Shown in pieces: positions 20,409-28,433 of a DNA stretch of 64,000 bases (position 1 is its first letter; each line of letters starts with the position of its first letter). This stretch comes from Microbacterium keratanolyticum (lineage in GTDB: Bacteria; Actinomycetota; Actinomycetes; Actinomycetales; Microbacteriaceae). The stretch spans positions 248,001 to 312,000 of the forward strand of contig NZ_JAFBBQ010000001.1 of NCBI RefSeq assembly GCF_016907255.1. The letters run 5' to 3'. The notes below the pieces were generated by a model, which was not told where the DNA came from, did no database searches, and saw only the letters and a list, made by a program, of their open reading frames with translations. The position numbers and the translations under genes are program-made.

Positions 20409-20627
20409 ATGCGCAACTACCTTTTCGGAAGCGGCCTCATCAGCGCGGTCACCAGCGGCGTCGCGCTGCTGCGCGGGTCGAAAGACACCCCGTTCACCTG
20501 GCGCGCCGTGCTCGCCTGGATCAGCTGGGGCATCTCCGTCGCGCTCGTCATCGGGGCGATCGTCGACATGCGACGCGAGCGTGAGAGCGAAGCCGTCGCG
20601 CGGATCGCGGAGAAGAAGCGCCGCTGA
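20409..20627 (+). CDS. Small one- or two-helix membrane protein
   Basis: A 72-residue product beginning MRNYLFGSGLISAVTSGVAL. It has a weakly hydrophobic N-terminal segment, a clear helix WRAVLAWISWGISVALVIGAIV, and a highly charged C-terminus (MRRERESEAVARIAEKKRR). It could be a cytoplasm-facing membrane peptide. No ribosome-binding site precedes it, and a TAGCGT box 6 nt upstream suggests leaderless expression. It converges with the thiolase gene only 6 nt away. Family not recognised. Confidence 0.75.
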   Translation: MRNYLFGSGLISAVTSGVALLRGSKDTPFTWRAVLAWISWGISVALVIGAIVDMRRERESEAVARIAEKKRR

Positions 20628-20633
20628 TCCCCG

Positions 20634-21818
20634 TCAACGGGTGAGGATCAGCGCCTCACCCTGACCGCCGCCGCCGCAGAGACTGGCGACGGCGACCCCA
20701 GAGCCTCGCCGGGCGAGCTCATGCGCGAGGTGCACGACCAGACGGGTGCCGGATGCACCGATCGGGTGCCCCATCGCGATCCCCCCGCCGTGCACGTTCA
20801 CGATCTCCGGTGAGAGTCCCAGCTCCTCCTGCGAGCGTGCGACCACAGCACCGAAGGCCTCGTTGATCTCGACGAGATCCAGGTCGGATGCGTCGATGCC
20901 CTGCTTGTCGAGCGCACGCCTGATCGCACGCGCGGGCTGCGCCTGCAGCGAGTTGTCGGGCCCCGCGGTCTGACCGTTTGCGCCGATCGTCGCGAGCACC
21001 GGCCACCCCTGCGCCACGGCGTGGGCGCGGGTCGTCACCACGACGGCCGCGGCGCCGTCGGAGATCTGCGAGGAGTTCCCGGCGGTGATCGATCCGCCAT
21101 CGGCGAATGCGGCTCGAAGGCCTGCGAGCGTCTCCATCGTGGTCTCGGGACGGATGCCCTCATCCGTCGTCAGCAGAATCGGCTCGCCCCGCCTCTGCGG
21201 TACCGTCACGGGCACGATCTCCGCAGCGAAGACGTCGGCTTCGTGGGCAGCGGCCGCGCGCTGGTGCGAGCGCGCAGCGACCGCATCCTGAGCCTCGCGG
21301 GTGAGTCCGAACCGCTCGTTGTGGCGCTCGGTCGATGCACCCATGCTTTCGTTGTCGTAGGCGTCGGTGAGGCCGTCGTAGGCCATGTGGTCGAGCACCT
21401 CGACGCTGCCGTAGGTCCAGCCGTCGCGCGACCCCGGAAGCAGGTGCGGCGCGCGCGTCATCGACTCCATGCCGCCTGCGACGACGGTGGCAGCGTCACC
21501 GCAGCGGATCATCCTGGCTGCGTCGATGATCGCCGTGAGGCCAGACAGGCAGACCTTGTTGACCGAGTGCGCCGGGACGTCCCAGCCGATGCCTGCACCG
21601 ATCGCGGCCTGGCGCGCGGCATTCTGCCCGGATCCTGCAGCCAGCACCTGACCGAGGATGACGGCGTCGACTGCGGCCGGGTCGATCGATGCCTGCTCCA
21701 ACGCGCCACGGATGGCGAACGCCCCCAGCTGGGGCGCGGTGAACGATGCGAGCTGGCCCTTGAGTCGGCCCTGCGGAGTGCGCGCGGCGGCGACGATGAC
21801 GATGTCGGTGTCAGTCAT
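20634..21818 (-). CDS. Acetyl-CoA acyltransferase (thiolase)
   Basis: A 394-residue thiolase with nucleophile C90 in SVNKVCLSGLTAI, the GMESMTRAPHLLPG segment, the NGGGIAMGHPIGASGTR histidine motif (here VHGGGIAMGHPIGASG) and the second active-site cysteine in ASLCGGGGQGEAL. It either cleaves acetoacetyl- or 3-oxoadipyl-CoA, or condenses acetyl-CoA. Its place directly after the CoA-transferase subunits points to catabolism of a 3-oxoacid. AAGGAG lies 6 nt before the ATG, 11 nt after scoB. Confidence 0.95.
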   Translation of the reverse strand: MTDTDIVIVAAARTPQGRLKGQLASFTAPQLGAFAIRGALEQASIDPAAVDAVILGQVLAAGSGQNAARQAAIGAGIGWDVPAHSVNKVCLSGLTAIIDAARMIRCGDAATVVAGGMESMTRAPHLLPGSRDGWTYGSVEVLDHMAYDGLTDAYDNESMGASTERHNERFGLTREAQDAVAARSHQRAAAAHEADVFAAEIVPVTVPQRRGEPILLTTDEGIRPETTMETLAGLRAAFADGGSITAGNSSQISDGAAAVVVTTRAHAVAQGWPVLATIGANGQTAGPDNSLQAQPARAIRRALDKQGIDASDLDLVEINEAFGAVVARSQEELGLSPEIVNVHGGGIAMGHPIGASGTRLVVHLAHELARRGSGVAVASLCGGGGQGEALILTR

Positions 21819-21829
21819 TGGATGCTCCT

Positions 21830-22483
21830 TCAGCGGCGCGCCGTCAGCGCGTCAGAGATGATCAGTGGCGGTTCGGTGGCGGCGACGACGTCGTCCACGC
21901 TCACCCCGGGTGCGGTCTCCACGAGTACCAGCCCATTGTCGGTCACGTCGATGACCGCGAGGTCGGTGATGATGCGATCGACCACGCCGCGCCCGGTGAG
22001 CGGCAGCGAACAGGCGTGCACGATCTTCGCGCTGCCGTCCTTCGCGACATGCTCCATGAGCACGATCACGCGGGCCGCGCCGTGCACGAGGTCCATCGCG
22101 CCGCCGGGGCCCTTCACCATCTTGCCGGGGATCATCCAGTTCGCGAGGTCTCCCCCGGCGGACACCTGCATGGCGCCCAGAATCGCCGCGTCGATCTTCC
22201 CGCCGCGGATCATGCCGAAGCTCAGCGCCGAGTCGAAGAAGGCAGCCCCGGGCAGTACCGTGACGGTCTCTTTCCCGGCGTTGATGAGGTCCGGGTCGAC
22301 AGCATCTTCACGGGGATAGGGACCCACACCGAGGATGCCGTTCTCTGACTGGAGGACCACCGTGACATCGGCGGGCACGTAGTTGGGAACCAGCGTGGGA
22401 AGCCCGATGCCGAGGTTCACGTAGGAGCCGTCCTGCAGCTCCGCCGCCGCGCGGGCGGCCATCTCGTCTCGTGTCAGTGCCAT
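21830..22483 (-). CDS. scoB: 3-oxoacid CoA-transferase subunit B
   Basis: A 217-residue beta subunit of a family I CoA-transferase, which activates acetoacetate or 3-oxoadipate using succinyl-CoA. The ATG gives [16 protein letters not shown], then [15 protein letters not shown] and the catalytic-glutamate motif [34 protein letters not shown] is also typical. The start at 22483 is 1 nt after the scoA stop (TGACATG). PcaJ/AtoA are possible alternative names; the substrate is not determined. Confidence 0.94.
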   Translation of the reverse strand: MALTRDEMAARAAAELQDGSYVNLGIGLPTLVPNYVPADVTVVLQSENGILGVGPYPREDAVDPDLINAGKETVTVLPGAAFFDSALSFGMIRGGKIDAAILGAMQVSAGGDLANWMIPGKMVKGPGGAMDLVHGAARVIVLMEHVAKDGSAKIVHACSLPLTGRGVVDRIITDLAVIDVTDNGLVLVETAPGVSVDDVVAATEPPLIISDALTARR

Positions 22484-22484
22484 G

Positions 22485-23276
22485 TCAGGATCCTTTCGCC
22501 GCGACGGTGCGGCGCTCGATGCGCTTGGGAGCGTCGGGGCCGACCTCGATGATGCGGTGCACATAGACGCCGGGGAGATGCACACAGTCCGGGTCGAGTT
22601 CACCGGGCTCGACGAGCCGCTCGACCTGCGCGATGCAGACCCGACCGGACATCGCCGCGAGGGGGTTGAAGTTGCGCGCGGCCTTGTTGAAGATCAGGTT
22701 GCCGTGCCGGTCTCCGAGCGCCGCGTGCACGAGCGCGAAGTCCGTGGTGATCGCTTCCTCGAGGACGAACTCCCGGGCCTCCCCCTCGACGGCGAAGGTG
22801 CGCACGTCCTTCGCCGGAGAGGCCACGGCGACGGAACCATCCGCGTTGTAGCGGCGCGGAAGCCCGCCCTCCGCTACCTGGGTCCCCACTCCGGTCTGCG
22901 TGTAGAACGCGGCGATCCCGGCGCCCCCGGCGCGCAGCTTCTCGGCGAGTGTCCCCTGCGGCGTGAGCTCGAGCTCCAGCTCTCCCGTGAGGAACTGCCG
23001 TTCGAACTCTCTGTTCTCCCCTACGTAGGACGACGTCATCTTCCGGATGCGCTGCGCTCCGAGCAGAACGCCGAGACCCCAGTCATCCACCCCACAGTTG
23101 TTGCTGACGATGCTGAGTTCCTTCGTGCCCTGCGCAAGCAGCGCCTCGATGAGCGCGATCGGATTGCCAGAGAGCCCGAAACCGCCGACAGCGAGGGATG
23201 CGCCATCAGGGATGTCAGCGACGGCATCCGCCGCGCTCTGCCACTGTTTGTCGATCACCCGTTGCTCCTTTGCCAT
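22485..23276 (-). CDS. scoA: 3-oxoacid CoA-transferase subunit A
   Basis: A 263-residue alpha subunit beginning [20 protein letters not shown]. The glycine-rich CoA-binding motif [20 protein letters not shown] and [15 protein letters not shown] match the family, as does [20 protein letters not shown]. The start at 23276 is preferred over an upstream ATG at 23345, which would lie in the operator region shared with the IclR gene. The Shine-Dalgarno is weak (ACAGGC). First gene of the scoA-scoB-thiolase operon. Confidence 0.93.
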   Translation of the reverse strand: MAKEQRVIDKQWQSAADAVADIPDGASLAVGGFGLSGNPIALIEALLAQGTKELSIVSNNCGVDDWGLGVLLGAQRIRKMTSSYVGENREFERQFLTGELELELTPQGTLAEKLRAGGAGIAAFYTQTGVGTQVAEGGLPRRYNADGSVAVASPAKDVRTFAVEGEAREFVLEEAITTDFALVHAALGDRHGNLIFNKAARNFNPLAAMSGRVCIAQVERLVEPGELDPDCVHLPGVYVHRIIEVGPDAPKRIERRTVAAKGS

Positions 23277-23314
23277 CGTGACGCCTGTTCTCAGCATCGC
23301 CGTCCGGCGCATCG

Positions 23315-23366
23315 CACATGGAGCCATGTGTTGCCATGTGGACATTCACGGAACTATCGTCCACAT
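23315..23366. promoter_or_regulatory. IclR operator region, two inverted repeats
   Basis: Repeat 1 is CACATGG-AG-CCATGTG at 23315-23330. Repeat 2 has 8-base arms ATGTGGAC (23336-23343) and GTCCACAT (23359-23366), 15 nt apart. A third CCATGTG occurs at 23334-23340. All lie between the divergent scoA and iclR starts; repeat 2 ends 1 nt before the iclR ATG, so autorepression is likely. Confidence 0.75.
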
Positions 23367-23367
23367 T

Positions 23368-24156
23368 ATGGAACGCCAGAACCGCGTCATTCCCGGTGCC
23401 CAGGCCATCGCACGCGCGGCACATCTGCTTCGTCTGGTCACCTCGAGCGGCACGAACGGCGCCGCGCTGCACGACCTGGCGCACACGGCGGGCCTCACCC
23501 GTTCGACGGCGCACCGCCTATTGAGCGCGCTGCGCGCCGAGGGCCTCGTCGACCGGGACGAGGAGAGCGCCAGGTGGATGCCAGGACCTGAACTCTTCCT
23601 TATGGGAACAGTGGCCGCGGCACGCTACGACGTCACCCCGCTCGCTCGAGACATCGTGCGCTCGCTCGCCGTCAAGACAGAAGAGAGCGCCTTCTTCTCC
23701 GTGCGCCGCGGCGACGAGACCGTCTGCCTGCTTCGCGAGGAGGGCGCGTTCCCCATCCGCTCCTTCGTGCTCAGCGAGGGTCTCCGGTTTCCGCTGGGCG
23801 TCGCCAGCGCCGGGATCGCGATCCTCGCCTTCCTGCCTGACCACGATGTGGATGCGTACCTCGACCGGCATCCTGAACTCAGCGAGCAGTGGGGCCGGCC
23901 CCATGGCGAGACCGCGCTGCGCACCCGGCTCGCAGAGACGAAGGAGCGCGGCTTCGCGATCAACCCGGGGCTCATCGTCGAAGGCAGCTGGGGCATCGGG
24001 GCCGCCGTCTTCGATCGCGCAGGCCGCCCGGACTGGGCGCTCAGCCTCACCGGGGTCGAGTTCCGCTTCGGCCCCGACCGGATGGCTCACCTCGGTCGCA
24101 CGCTCCTCGCGCACGCACACGAGCTCTCCGCACGCATCGCGAATGCGCGACGTTGA
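23368..24156 (+). CDS. IclR family transcriptional regulator
   Basis: A 262-residue regulator with an N-terminal winged helix (AIARAAHLLRLVTSSGTNGA, then LHDLAHTAGLTRSTAHRLLSAL) and a C-terminal effector domain (LREEGAFPIRSFVL, GVASAGIAILAFLP, ERGFAINPGLIVEGSWGIGAAVFD). The ATG at 23368 is chosen because the HTH follows directly; the longer open frame upstream lies antisense to scoA. There is no strong Shine-Dalgarno. Divergent placement makes it the likely regulator of the scoA-scoB-thiolase operon, probably responding to the acid substrate. Confidence 0.93.
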   Translation: MERQNRVIPGAQAIARAAHLLRLVTSSGTNGAALHDLAHTAGLTRSTAHRLLSALRAEGLVDRDEESARWMPGPELFLMGTVAAARYDVTPLARDIVRSLAVKTEESAFFSVRRGDETVCLLREEGAFPIRSFVLSEGLRFPLGVASAGIAILAFLPDHDVDAYLDRHPELSEQWGRPHGETALRTRLAETKERGFAINPGLIVEGSWGIGAAVFDRAGRPDWALSLTGVEFRFGPDRMAHLGRTLLAHAHELSARIANARR

Positions 24157-24183
24157 AGCGGGCGACCCACGGGCCGCCCGCTT
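24156..24183. terminator. Bidirectional hairpin after iclR
   Basis: Arms AAGCGGGC and GCCCGCTT enclose a further CCC/GGG pairing. It lies between the convergent iclR and FBP-domain gene stops. Confidence 0.65.
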
Positions 24184-24186
24184 GCC

Positions 24187-24684
24187 TCAGCCCTGCACGT
24201 CGTCGAGAACCGCGCCGACAAACGCTGAGACATGCTCCTGCAGGCGCAGAATCCGCAGGTCGCGCGCCAGTTCGCGGTCGTACCCCTCGTAGGCGAGGGG
24301 CGGCAGCATCCGCACCGACCGGCAGCAGCCGAACTCCGCGCAGATGAGGGTGCCGACCGTGTCTCCCTTGCGCCCCGCGGCCCCCGCCTTGCGTGCCGCG
24401 TACAACTGCACGTCGTTGCGGAGCGTGACATCCTCGCACCAGGAGCACAGCGCTCGTGCGAGCACCCGCTGCTCGGCTCGCTGCAGGATCACCCCGGTCA
24501 GAACGTCGTCGCGCCACACCACCACGTAGGCGCGGCGCGGCAGCTTGGGATCCACCCAGCCGAGGAAGTCGAGACGTTCGAAATCGATGTCCGCGAAGTT
24601 CACGGGCAGCTGAAGATCTGTGGTCTCTTTGCGGGTGGCGTTGCGGAAGGATGCGCGAATGGCGCGCTCGTCGATGGGACGCAT
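24187..24684 (-). CDS. FBP-domain (EF-G-binding type) zinc-finger protein
   Basis: A 165-residue protein beginning MRPIDERAIRASFRNATRKE, with the C-terminal treble-clef zinc finger of the FBP/FusB-like family: cysteines in LCSWCEDV and GTLICAEFGCCRSV are spaced C-x2-C...C-x4-CC. Relatives bind elongation factor G; in firmicutes such proteins give fusidic acid tolerance, while the actinobacterial role is unknown. The FLGWVDPKLPRRAYVVV stretch is typical of the family. Monocistronic; no strong Shine-Dalgarno is seen. Confidence 0.88.
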   Translation of the reverse strand: MRPIDERAIRASFRNATRKETTDLQLPVNFADIDFERLDFLGWVDPKLPRRAYVVVWRDDVLTGVILQRAEQRVLARALCSWCEDVTLRNDVQLYAARKAGAAGRKGDTVGTLICAEFGCCRSVRMLPPLAYEGYDRELARDLRILRLQEHVSAFVGAVLDDVQG

Positions 24685-24940
24685 GAGTGAAAGTGCTTTC
24701 CGAATGGCCGCGATCGCGGCGAGTCAATGAGAGAGGTGGCGTCTCGCGCAGATGCGAGGCCGGGCAGGCGAGATCGCCGGCGACGGGAGTTCCGCCTCCG
24801 GCTCATGGTCAGCCTCTGCCCGCGGCGCTGTAAGCGCCCGCGACTCCGCTCCGCGCCCCGAAGGCGCTCATCAACGACAGCATGGGCTGATCGTATCGCG
24901 CATCGCTGCGTGCGCGAGGAGTTCGCGCGTCTAGAAAGCG
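24685..24940. other. Intergenic stretch without recognised gene
   Basis: Between the FBP-domain gene and the tRNA terminator. An open frame on the plus strand here encodes an Arg-rich sequence without start signals and is not considered a gene. I see no RNA structure I can name. Confidence 0.6.
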
Positions 24941-24976
24941 AAAAAGCCCCGAAATCTGGCGAGAGATTTCGAGGCT
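24941..24976 (-). terminator. Terminator of tRNA-Lys
   Basis: Arms AGCCTCGAAATCT and AGATTTCGGGGCT (one G-U) around TCGCC are followed on the minus strand by TTTTTC. It begins 6 nt after the tRNA 3' end. Confidence 0.88.
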
Positions 24977-24982
24977 GATCCG

Positions 24983-25055
24983 TGCACCCCCAGGGACTTG
25001 AACCCTGAACCCACTGATTAAGAGTCAGTTGCTCTGCCGATTGAGCTAGAGGTGC
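24983..25055 (-). tRNA. tRNA-Lys (anticodon CTT)
   Basis: Minus strand, 73 nt with discriminator A and no encoded CCA. The acceptor GCACCTC pairs with GGGGTGC (one G-U). The D-arm contains TAGCTCAATCGGCAGAGC, the anticodon stem is ACTGA/TCAGT with loop CTCTTAA, and the T-arm is CAGGGTTCAAGTCCCTG. The loop places CTT at positions 34-36, decoding AAG. Confidence 0.97.
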
Positions 25056-25139
25056 GTGGCCCGGTGTTCCCCGGCCGAGAAACAACGTTACCAGCAGATT
25101 CTCACGACGCGAAATCGAGGTGTTCATCGGCGAGCCGTC

Positions 25140-25145
25140 TATCCT
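25140..25145 (+). promoter_or_regulatory. Leaderless -10 box of hisN
   Basis: TATCCT ends 6 nt before the GTG start. A GAAGG overlaps the spacer but is too close to the start to act as a Shine-Dalgarno. Confidence 0.55.
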
Positions 25146-25151
25146 GAAGGG

Positions 25152-25967
25152 GTGACTTCCTCCCCCGACACCACCGTTCTTCGGGGTGACCTCGACCTCG
25201 CGCTGCGGCTCGCTGGCGCGGCGGACGCGCAGTCCCTCCCCCGCTTCGATTCGGCCGATCTGGACGTCTCGCTCAAGGCAGATCGCTCACATGTGACGGA
25301 TGCCGACCTTGCCACGGAACGTGCGATTCGCTCGCTCCTGGCGACCGAGCGTCCCACTGACGGGATCTTCGGCGAGGAGTACGGCAGTGAGGGAGACACC
25401 CACAGACAGTGGATCATCGACCCGATCGACGGCACCGCGAACTTCCTCCGCGGCGTCCCGTTGTGGGGAACGATGATCGCGCTCGCGGTCGACGGCACTC
25501 CAATTCTCGGTGTCGTCAGCATGCCCGCGCTGGGCCGCCGCTGGTGGGGGCTCGTCGGCGAAGGAGCCTGGACGAACGCCGATGCGACGCCGCGCAGCAT
25601 CCGGGTGTCTAATGTCTCGACATTGGATGAGGCCAGTGCCAGCTTCCAGAGCATCGCACAGTGGGACGAAGCCGGGCGTCTTCCCGCGCTCGTCGCGCTG
25701 AGCCGCCGTGTCTGGCGTGACCGCGCCTACGGCGACGTCTACTCGTACATGATGCTCGCCGAAGGCCGTCTCGAGATGGTCGCCGAGTTCGACGTCAAGG
25801 AGTACGACATCGCCGCGGCAACGGCCATTGTGAACGCGGCCGGTGGCCGAATGACGTCCTTCGACGGTGATGAGACGATCTCAGCGCTCTCGACACTTGC
25901 CACCAACGGGGTGCTCCATCAGGACTTCCTCGATCTGCTCCATTCGCCCCCTCCCACCACGGACTGA
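25152..25967 (+). CDS. hisN: Inositol-monophosphatase family, histidinol-phosphatase type
   Basis: A 271-residue metal-dependent phosphatase. Motifs are FGEEYGSEG (metal ligand Glu), WIIDPIDGTANFLRGVPLW (the IMPase signature with two Asp ligands) and the C-terminal EFDVKEYDIAAATAIVNAAGG. In actinobacteria this subgroup often supplies histidinol-phosphate phosphatase (HisN), and the sequence fits, but inositol or other monophosphates remain possible. The GTG at 25152 is chosen because an upstream extension would overlap tRNA-Lys. The lipoprotein gene starts 6 nt after its stop. Confidence 0.88.
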   Translation: MTSSPDTTVLRGDLDLALRLAGAADAQSLPRFDSADLDVSLKADRSHVTDADLATERAIRSLLATERPTDGIFGEEYGSEGDTHRQWIIDPIDGTANFLRGVPLWGTMIALAVDGTPILGVVSMPALGRRWWGLVGEGAWTNADATPRSIRVSNVSTLDEASASFQSIAQWDEAGRLPALVALSRRVWRDRAYGDVYSYMMLAEGRLEMVAEFDVKEYDIAAATAIVNAAGGRMTSFDGDETISALSTLATNGVLHQDFLDLLHSPPPTTD

Positions 25968-25973
25968 TTCTCT

Positions 25974-26549
25974 ATGCCCAGTCGCTCGATCTCTCGACCA
26001 CTGCTCGCGATCGCGGCAGCCGGAATGCTCGCGGTTGTCACGGCGTGCGCTCCGTCTCCGGCGGCTCCTGAGAAACCGGATGCTTCGCCCGCGCCCGTCG
26101 GCACGCCCAGCGAGGCACCGGTGACGCCCGCTCCGGAAACTCCCACGGCCGCGCCGACGTGCGAGACCCTCATCTCGCCGACCACCGTGGACGCGTTGAC
26201 CGCCGAGGGCTGGACCGTGGAGAAGCGCGAGTTCACGATCGCCGGCGAGGTCATCGCCGATGGCATGCAGTGCTTCTGGGCCGACTTCGCCGTCGCCTCC
26301 GATCACGGGCAACTTTACGGCTGGGCTCCGATCTCGACCGAGCGCGCGAAGACGGCGATCGACACGCTCATCGCTGAGGGCTGGTTGCGCGAAGACAGCG
26401 ACCGCGGTGTGTACATCACGGTCGATCCGAAATTCGCATTCGCCACGGATGAAGAGGGGTACGGAATGACCTACCTCTTCGGTGATGGCTGGGTCACGCT
26501 CTCTGACACCAAACAGGGACTTGTGCTGATCGAGGCTCCGCAGCAGTAG
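25974..26549 (+). CDS. Lipoprotein of unknown function
   Basis: A 191-residue exported lipoprotein: basic start MPSRSISRP, hydrophobic LLAIAAAGMLAV, lipobox VTAC with lipidated C25, then a Pro/Ala-rich linker of about 35 residues. The folded part (from about residue 60) starts CETLISPTTVDALTAEGWTV and has CFWADFAVASDHGQLYGWAPI. Such domains are found in many actinobacterial lipoproteins without known role. It follows hisN by 6 nt and is probably co-transcribed. Confidence 0.88.
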   Translation: MPSRSISRPLLAIAAAGMLAVVTACAPSPAAPEKPDASPAPVGTPSEAPVTPAPETPTAAPTCETLISPTTVDALTAEGWTVEKREFTIAGEVIADGMQCFWADFAVASDHGQLYGWAPISTERAKTAIDTLIAEGWLREDSDRGVYITVDPKFAFATDEEGYGMTYLFGDGWVTLSDTKQGLVLIEAPQQ

Positions 26550-26561
26550 ACCCGAGGTCGG

Positions 26562-26711
26562 TCATTCTGGCCGCTCGTCGCGCTCTTGGCCCTCGCCCTT
26601 GGCGGAGGTCTCGTCTTGGTCTTCGTCAAGCCGCTCCGGTGCGCCGCCGGAGGCCGTGTCAGCCTCTTCGTTCTCGCCGGGTGTCCCCTGCGTGTTCTGC
26701 GGATCACTCAT
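26562..26711 (-). CDS. Small acidic hydrophilic protein (49 aa)
   Basis: The ATG at 26711 has GAGGAG 7 nt upstream and gives MSDPQNTQGTPGENEEADTA, ending DERPE. It carries about 16 acidic and 4 basic residues, no hydrophobic core and no cysteine, so it is probably unstructured. A larger overlapping frame on the same strand (26471-26707) is Arg/Pro-rich and lacks a ribosome-binding site; I take it as the shadow. It lies 33 nt after the 85-residue gene. A similar tiny acidic protein is at 28434. Confidence 0.65.
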   Translation of the reverse strand: MSDPQNTQGTPGENEEADTASGGAPERLDEDQDETSAKGEGQERDERPE

Positions 26712-26744
26712 GATGCAACTCCTCTTCTTCCTCGGAGCGATGCT

Positions 26745-27002
26745 CTACACCGCGTGCAGATGCTTGTGCTCCTCGTGGACGTAGAAACGACGGATGTCCT
26801 CCAGGACATCGAAGACGGTCTGGTAGCACCCCGCGAGCGGCAGGTCGCGCAACCACACCACATCGACAACGCCGTCCTCGACTCGGTAGACGCATGCCAC
26901 CGTCCCGCGGAGATCGTTCGGACCGTAGCGGTGATCCACGATGAGCCACTCATCGTCTGTGACCTGTCTCGATTCGAACCGCGGGTCTATCACTCTGTCC
27001 AT
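26745..27002 (-). CDS. Small conserved-looking protein (85 aa), unknown
   Basis: Starts MDRVIDPRFESRQVTDDEWL, with GGAGG 9 nt before the ATG. The sequence VDHRYGPNDLRGTVACVYRV then DVVWLRDLPLAGCYQTVFDV suggests an alpha/beta mini-domain, and it ends in a His-rich HEEHKHLHAV. No family recognised. An upstream extension to 27056 lies outside the ribosome-binding site. It heads a two-gene unit with the acidic protein. Confidence 0.75.
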   Translation of the reverse strand: MDRVIDPRFESRQVTDDEWLIVDHRYGPNDLRGTVACVYRVEDGVVDVVWLRDLPLAGCYQTVFDVLEDIRRFYVHEEHKHLHAV

Positions 27003-27115
27003 GTTGTCTTCCCTCCGCCTGTGGCTCCCACCCTGCGCTCCGGACGGAAGTCCCACTACTCCCTTGACGGGAGTGGTCCGAATGTCTATAGATGGTCTTC
27101 GAGTCTGGCTCCGTG

Positions 27116-27793
27116 CTACTCCGCTTCAATGCTGCTCAGGTGATGCGGCGCACCGACAGGCTTGGACTCGCTTGACCCACGTTGGCGCAGATAGATGCTG
27201 AAGACCACCATCGCGCCCACCGCGAGGAACTCCGATTGCCAGTTCTGCAGTGTGCGATTCCAGAAGTCTGGCGAGGCGACGTACTCAACCCACGTGACCG
27301 GCGATACCCCGTGTTGCGCGTTCTCCTCGTTGGCGACGACCTGCCCCGCCACAGACTGCGCGAACCAGGAGAAGAAGAAGATCCCGGTCATCAGCAGAAG
27401 CAGCGAGTTCGAGTACAGCCAGAGACGAACGCCGCGGGATCGTGCCCATTCCGGCGAATCACGACGGGCATGCGCGCCGACGAGTTGCTCCTTGTCGCTG
27501 CCGACTCCTTCATTCCCCGGCTTCTTGGACTCCGGAGAACCACGCTGAATCAGCCAGACCGTGCCAAGGATGAAAAGCGTGAACTGGAGGAACTCTGACT
27601 GCCAGTTCTCCGCGACATCCACAAGAAAATCTGAGGACGTGACGAAATCCAGGTAGCCCACCGGTGATTGATCGTGCTGCAACCGCTCTTCGTTCATCGC
27701 GGCGAGCCCGGCAAGGGACTGCCCGACCAGGGCGGCGGCAAATGCCAGGAAGAAGGCAAGGCTCAGACCGTTGTCGCGCAACACCCGACGCAC
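27116..27793 (-). CDS. DUF6766-like membrane protein with internal duplication
   Basis: A 225-residue protein, two repeats each of one helix, a loop and a second helix. The halves share NEE..QH..SPV...(Y)V.S.DF, then NWQSEFL, then Q-R-G-S-x-ESK. The GTG at 27793 gives VRRVLRDNGLSLAFF, matching the family start, and has GGGAG 9 nt upstream; an ATG at 27802 overlapping the preceding small ORF as ATGA is the alternative. The first helix LAFFLAFAAALVGQSLAG and third LLLLMTGIFFFSWFAQSVAG also resemble each other. Function unknown. Confidence 0.82.
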   Translation of the reverse strand: MRRVLRDNGLSLAFFLAFAAALVGQSLAGLAAMNEERLQHDQSPVGYLDFVTSSDFLVDVAENWQSEFLQFTLFILGTVWLIQRGSPESKKPGNEGVGSDKEQLVGAHARRDSPEWARSRGVRLWLYSNSLLLLMTGIFFFSWFAQSVAGQVVANEENAQHGVSPVTWVEYVASPDFWNRTLQNWQSEFLAVGAMVVFSIYLRQRGSSESKPVGAPHHLSSIEAE

Positions 27794-27798
27794 GGCGC

Positions 27799-27903
27799 TC
27801 ATCTCCCTGCCAGAGGCAGAAGGATCATCGCCGCAAGCCCTGCCGCGATGACTGTGAGCCACACCCAGAAGACCACGCGAACTGGCCTGAGATCTGCATC
27901 CAT
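27799..27903 (-). CDS. 34-residue single-helix membrane peptide
   Basis: A complete small ORF: MDADLRPVRV then VFWVWLTVIAAGLAAMILLP and LAGR. GGGGAGG lies 7 nt before the ATG, stronger than for most genes here. Its TGA overlaps an in-frame ATG of the next gene (ATGA) and lies 5 nt from the preferred GTG. Its hydrophobic helix is typical of small membrane subunits that accompany larger partners. Not known to me. Confidence 0.6.
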   Translation of the reverse strand: MDADLRPVRVVFWVWLTVIAAGLAAMILLPLAGR

Positions 27904-27992
27904 CACACGTCCTCCCCGATCCTCATCGATTCGCCTCGATGAGGAGAGTGGATCGCGTCGGAGACGCGCGGACGAGCCCCTTGACTTCCGTG

Positions 27993-28304
27993 TCAGCCGT
28001 TCGATACCACCGTGCCGTCAGACAGCTGAACACCACCAGTGGCGTTGACCGTGTCGGTCAGCGCCTTGATCCATTCGGGGTCGAGGACAGGCCCGACCGG
28101 CTCGTCAAAGACGAAGCGGAGCGGGATGGCGGGGCTGAGCAGGATCGTCGAGCGGCCGGGCGCATCCTCCGCAGCGTGCTGCCAGGTGAGCGTGAAACTC
28201 TCCCGGCGCCTCAGCTTGGCGACGATCACGATCTTGAGGTGCGCGAGCACAACATCATCGATCCTGATGGGCGTCCGGGAATCGTCGTAGAAGAGCTGTC
28301 CCAT
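27993..28304 (-). CDS. DUF7882 family protein
   Basis: A 103-residue protein beginning MGQLFYDDSRTPIRIDDVVL, followed by AHLKIVIVAKLRRRESFTL and STILLSPAIPLRFVF. This short family is widespread in Microbacteriaceae and is often mislabelled DNA ligase; no ligase motif exists here. A TAGTCT box ends 6 nt before the ATG and no Shine-Dalgarno is present, indicating a leaderless message. Function unknown. Confidence 0.88.
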   Translation of the reverse strand: MGQLFYDDSRTPIRIDDVVLAHLKIVIVAKLRRRESFTLTWQHAAEDAPGRSTILLSPAIPLRFVFDEPVGPVLDPEWIKALTDTVNATGGVQLSDGTVVSNG

Positions 28305-28310
28305 AGGCCG

Positions 28311-28316
28311 AGACTA
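28311..28316 (-). promoter_or_regulatory. Leaderless -10 box of the DUF7882 gene
   Basis: TAGTCT on the minus strand, 6 nt before the ATG at 28304. Confidence 0.6.
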
Positions 28317-28433
28317 GCCCTATCGCTCCGCAGACGGGGAGCGATTATCGAGAGCCTGTCTGGACTTGTCAACGGGGGCCGGCTACCGCCGACCTCCGGG
28401 CAGACTTGTGCCCCGCCAACGAAGGAGGACACC

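Noticed and set aside
24727-24978. 83-codon Arg-rich frame before the tRNA
   Set aside because: Runs into the tRNA terminator, no start signals, composition of non-coding GC-rich DNA.
26471-26707. 78-codon minus-strand frame overlapping the lipoprotein 3' end
   Set aside because: Arg/Pro-rich without ribosome-binding site; the overlapping 49-residue frame has a good one and a sensible composition.
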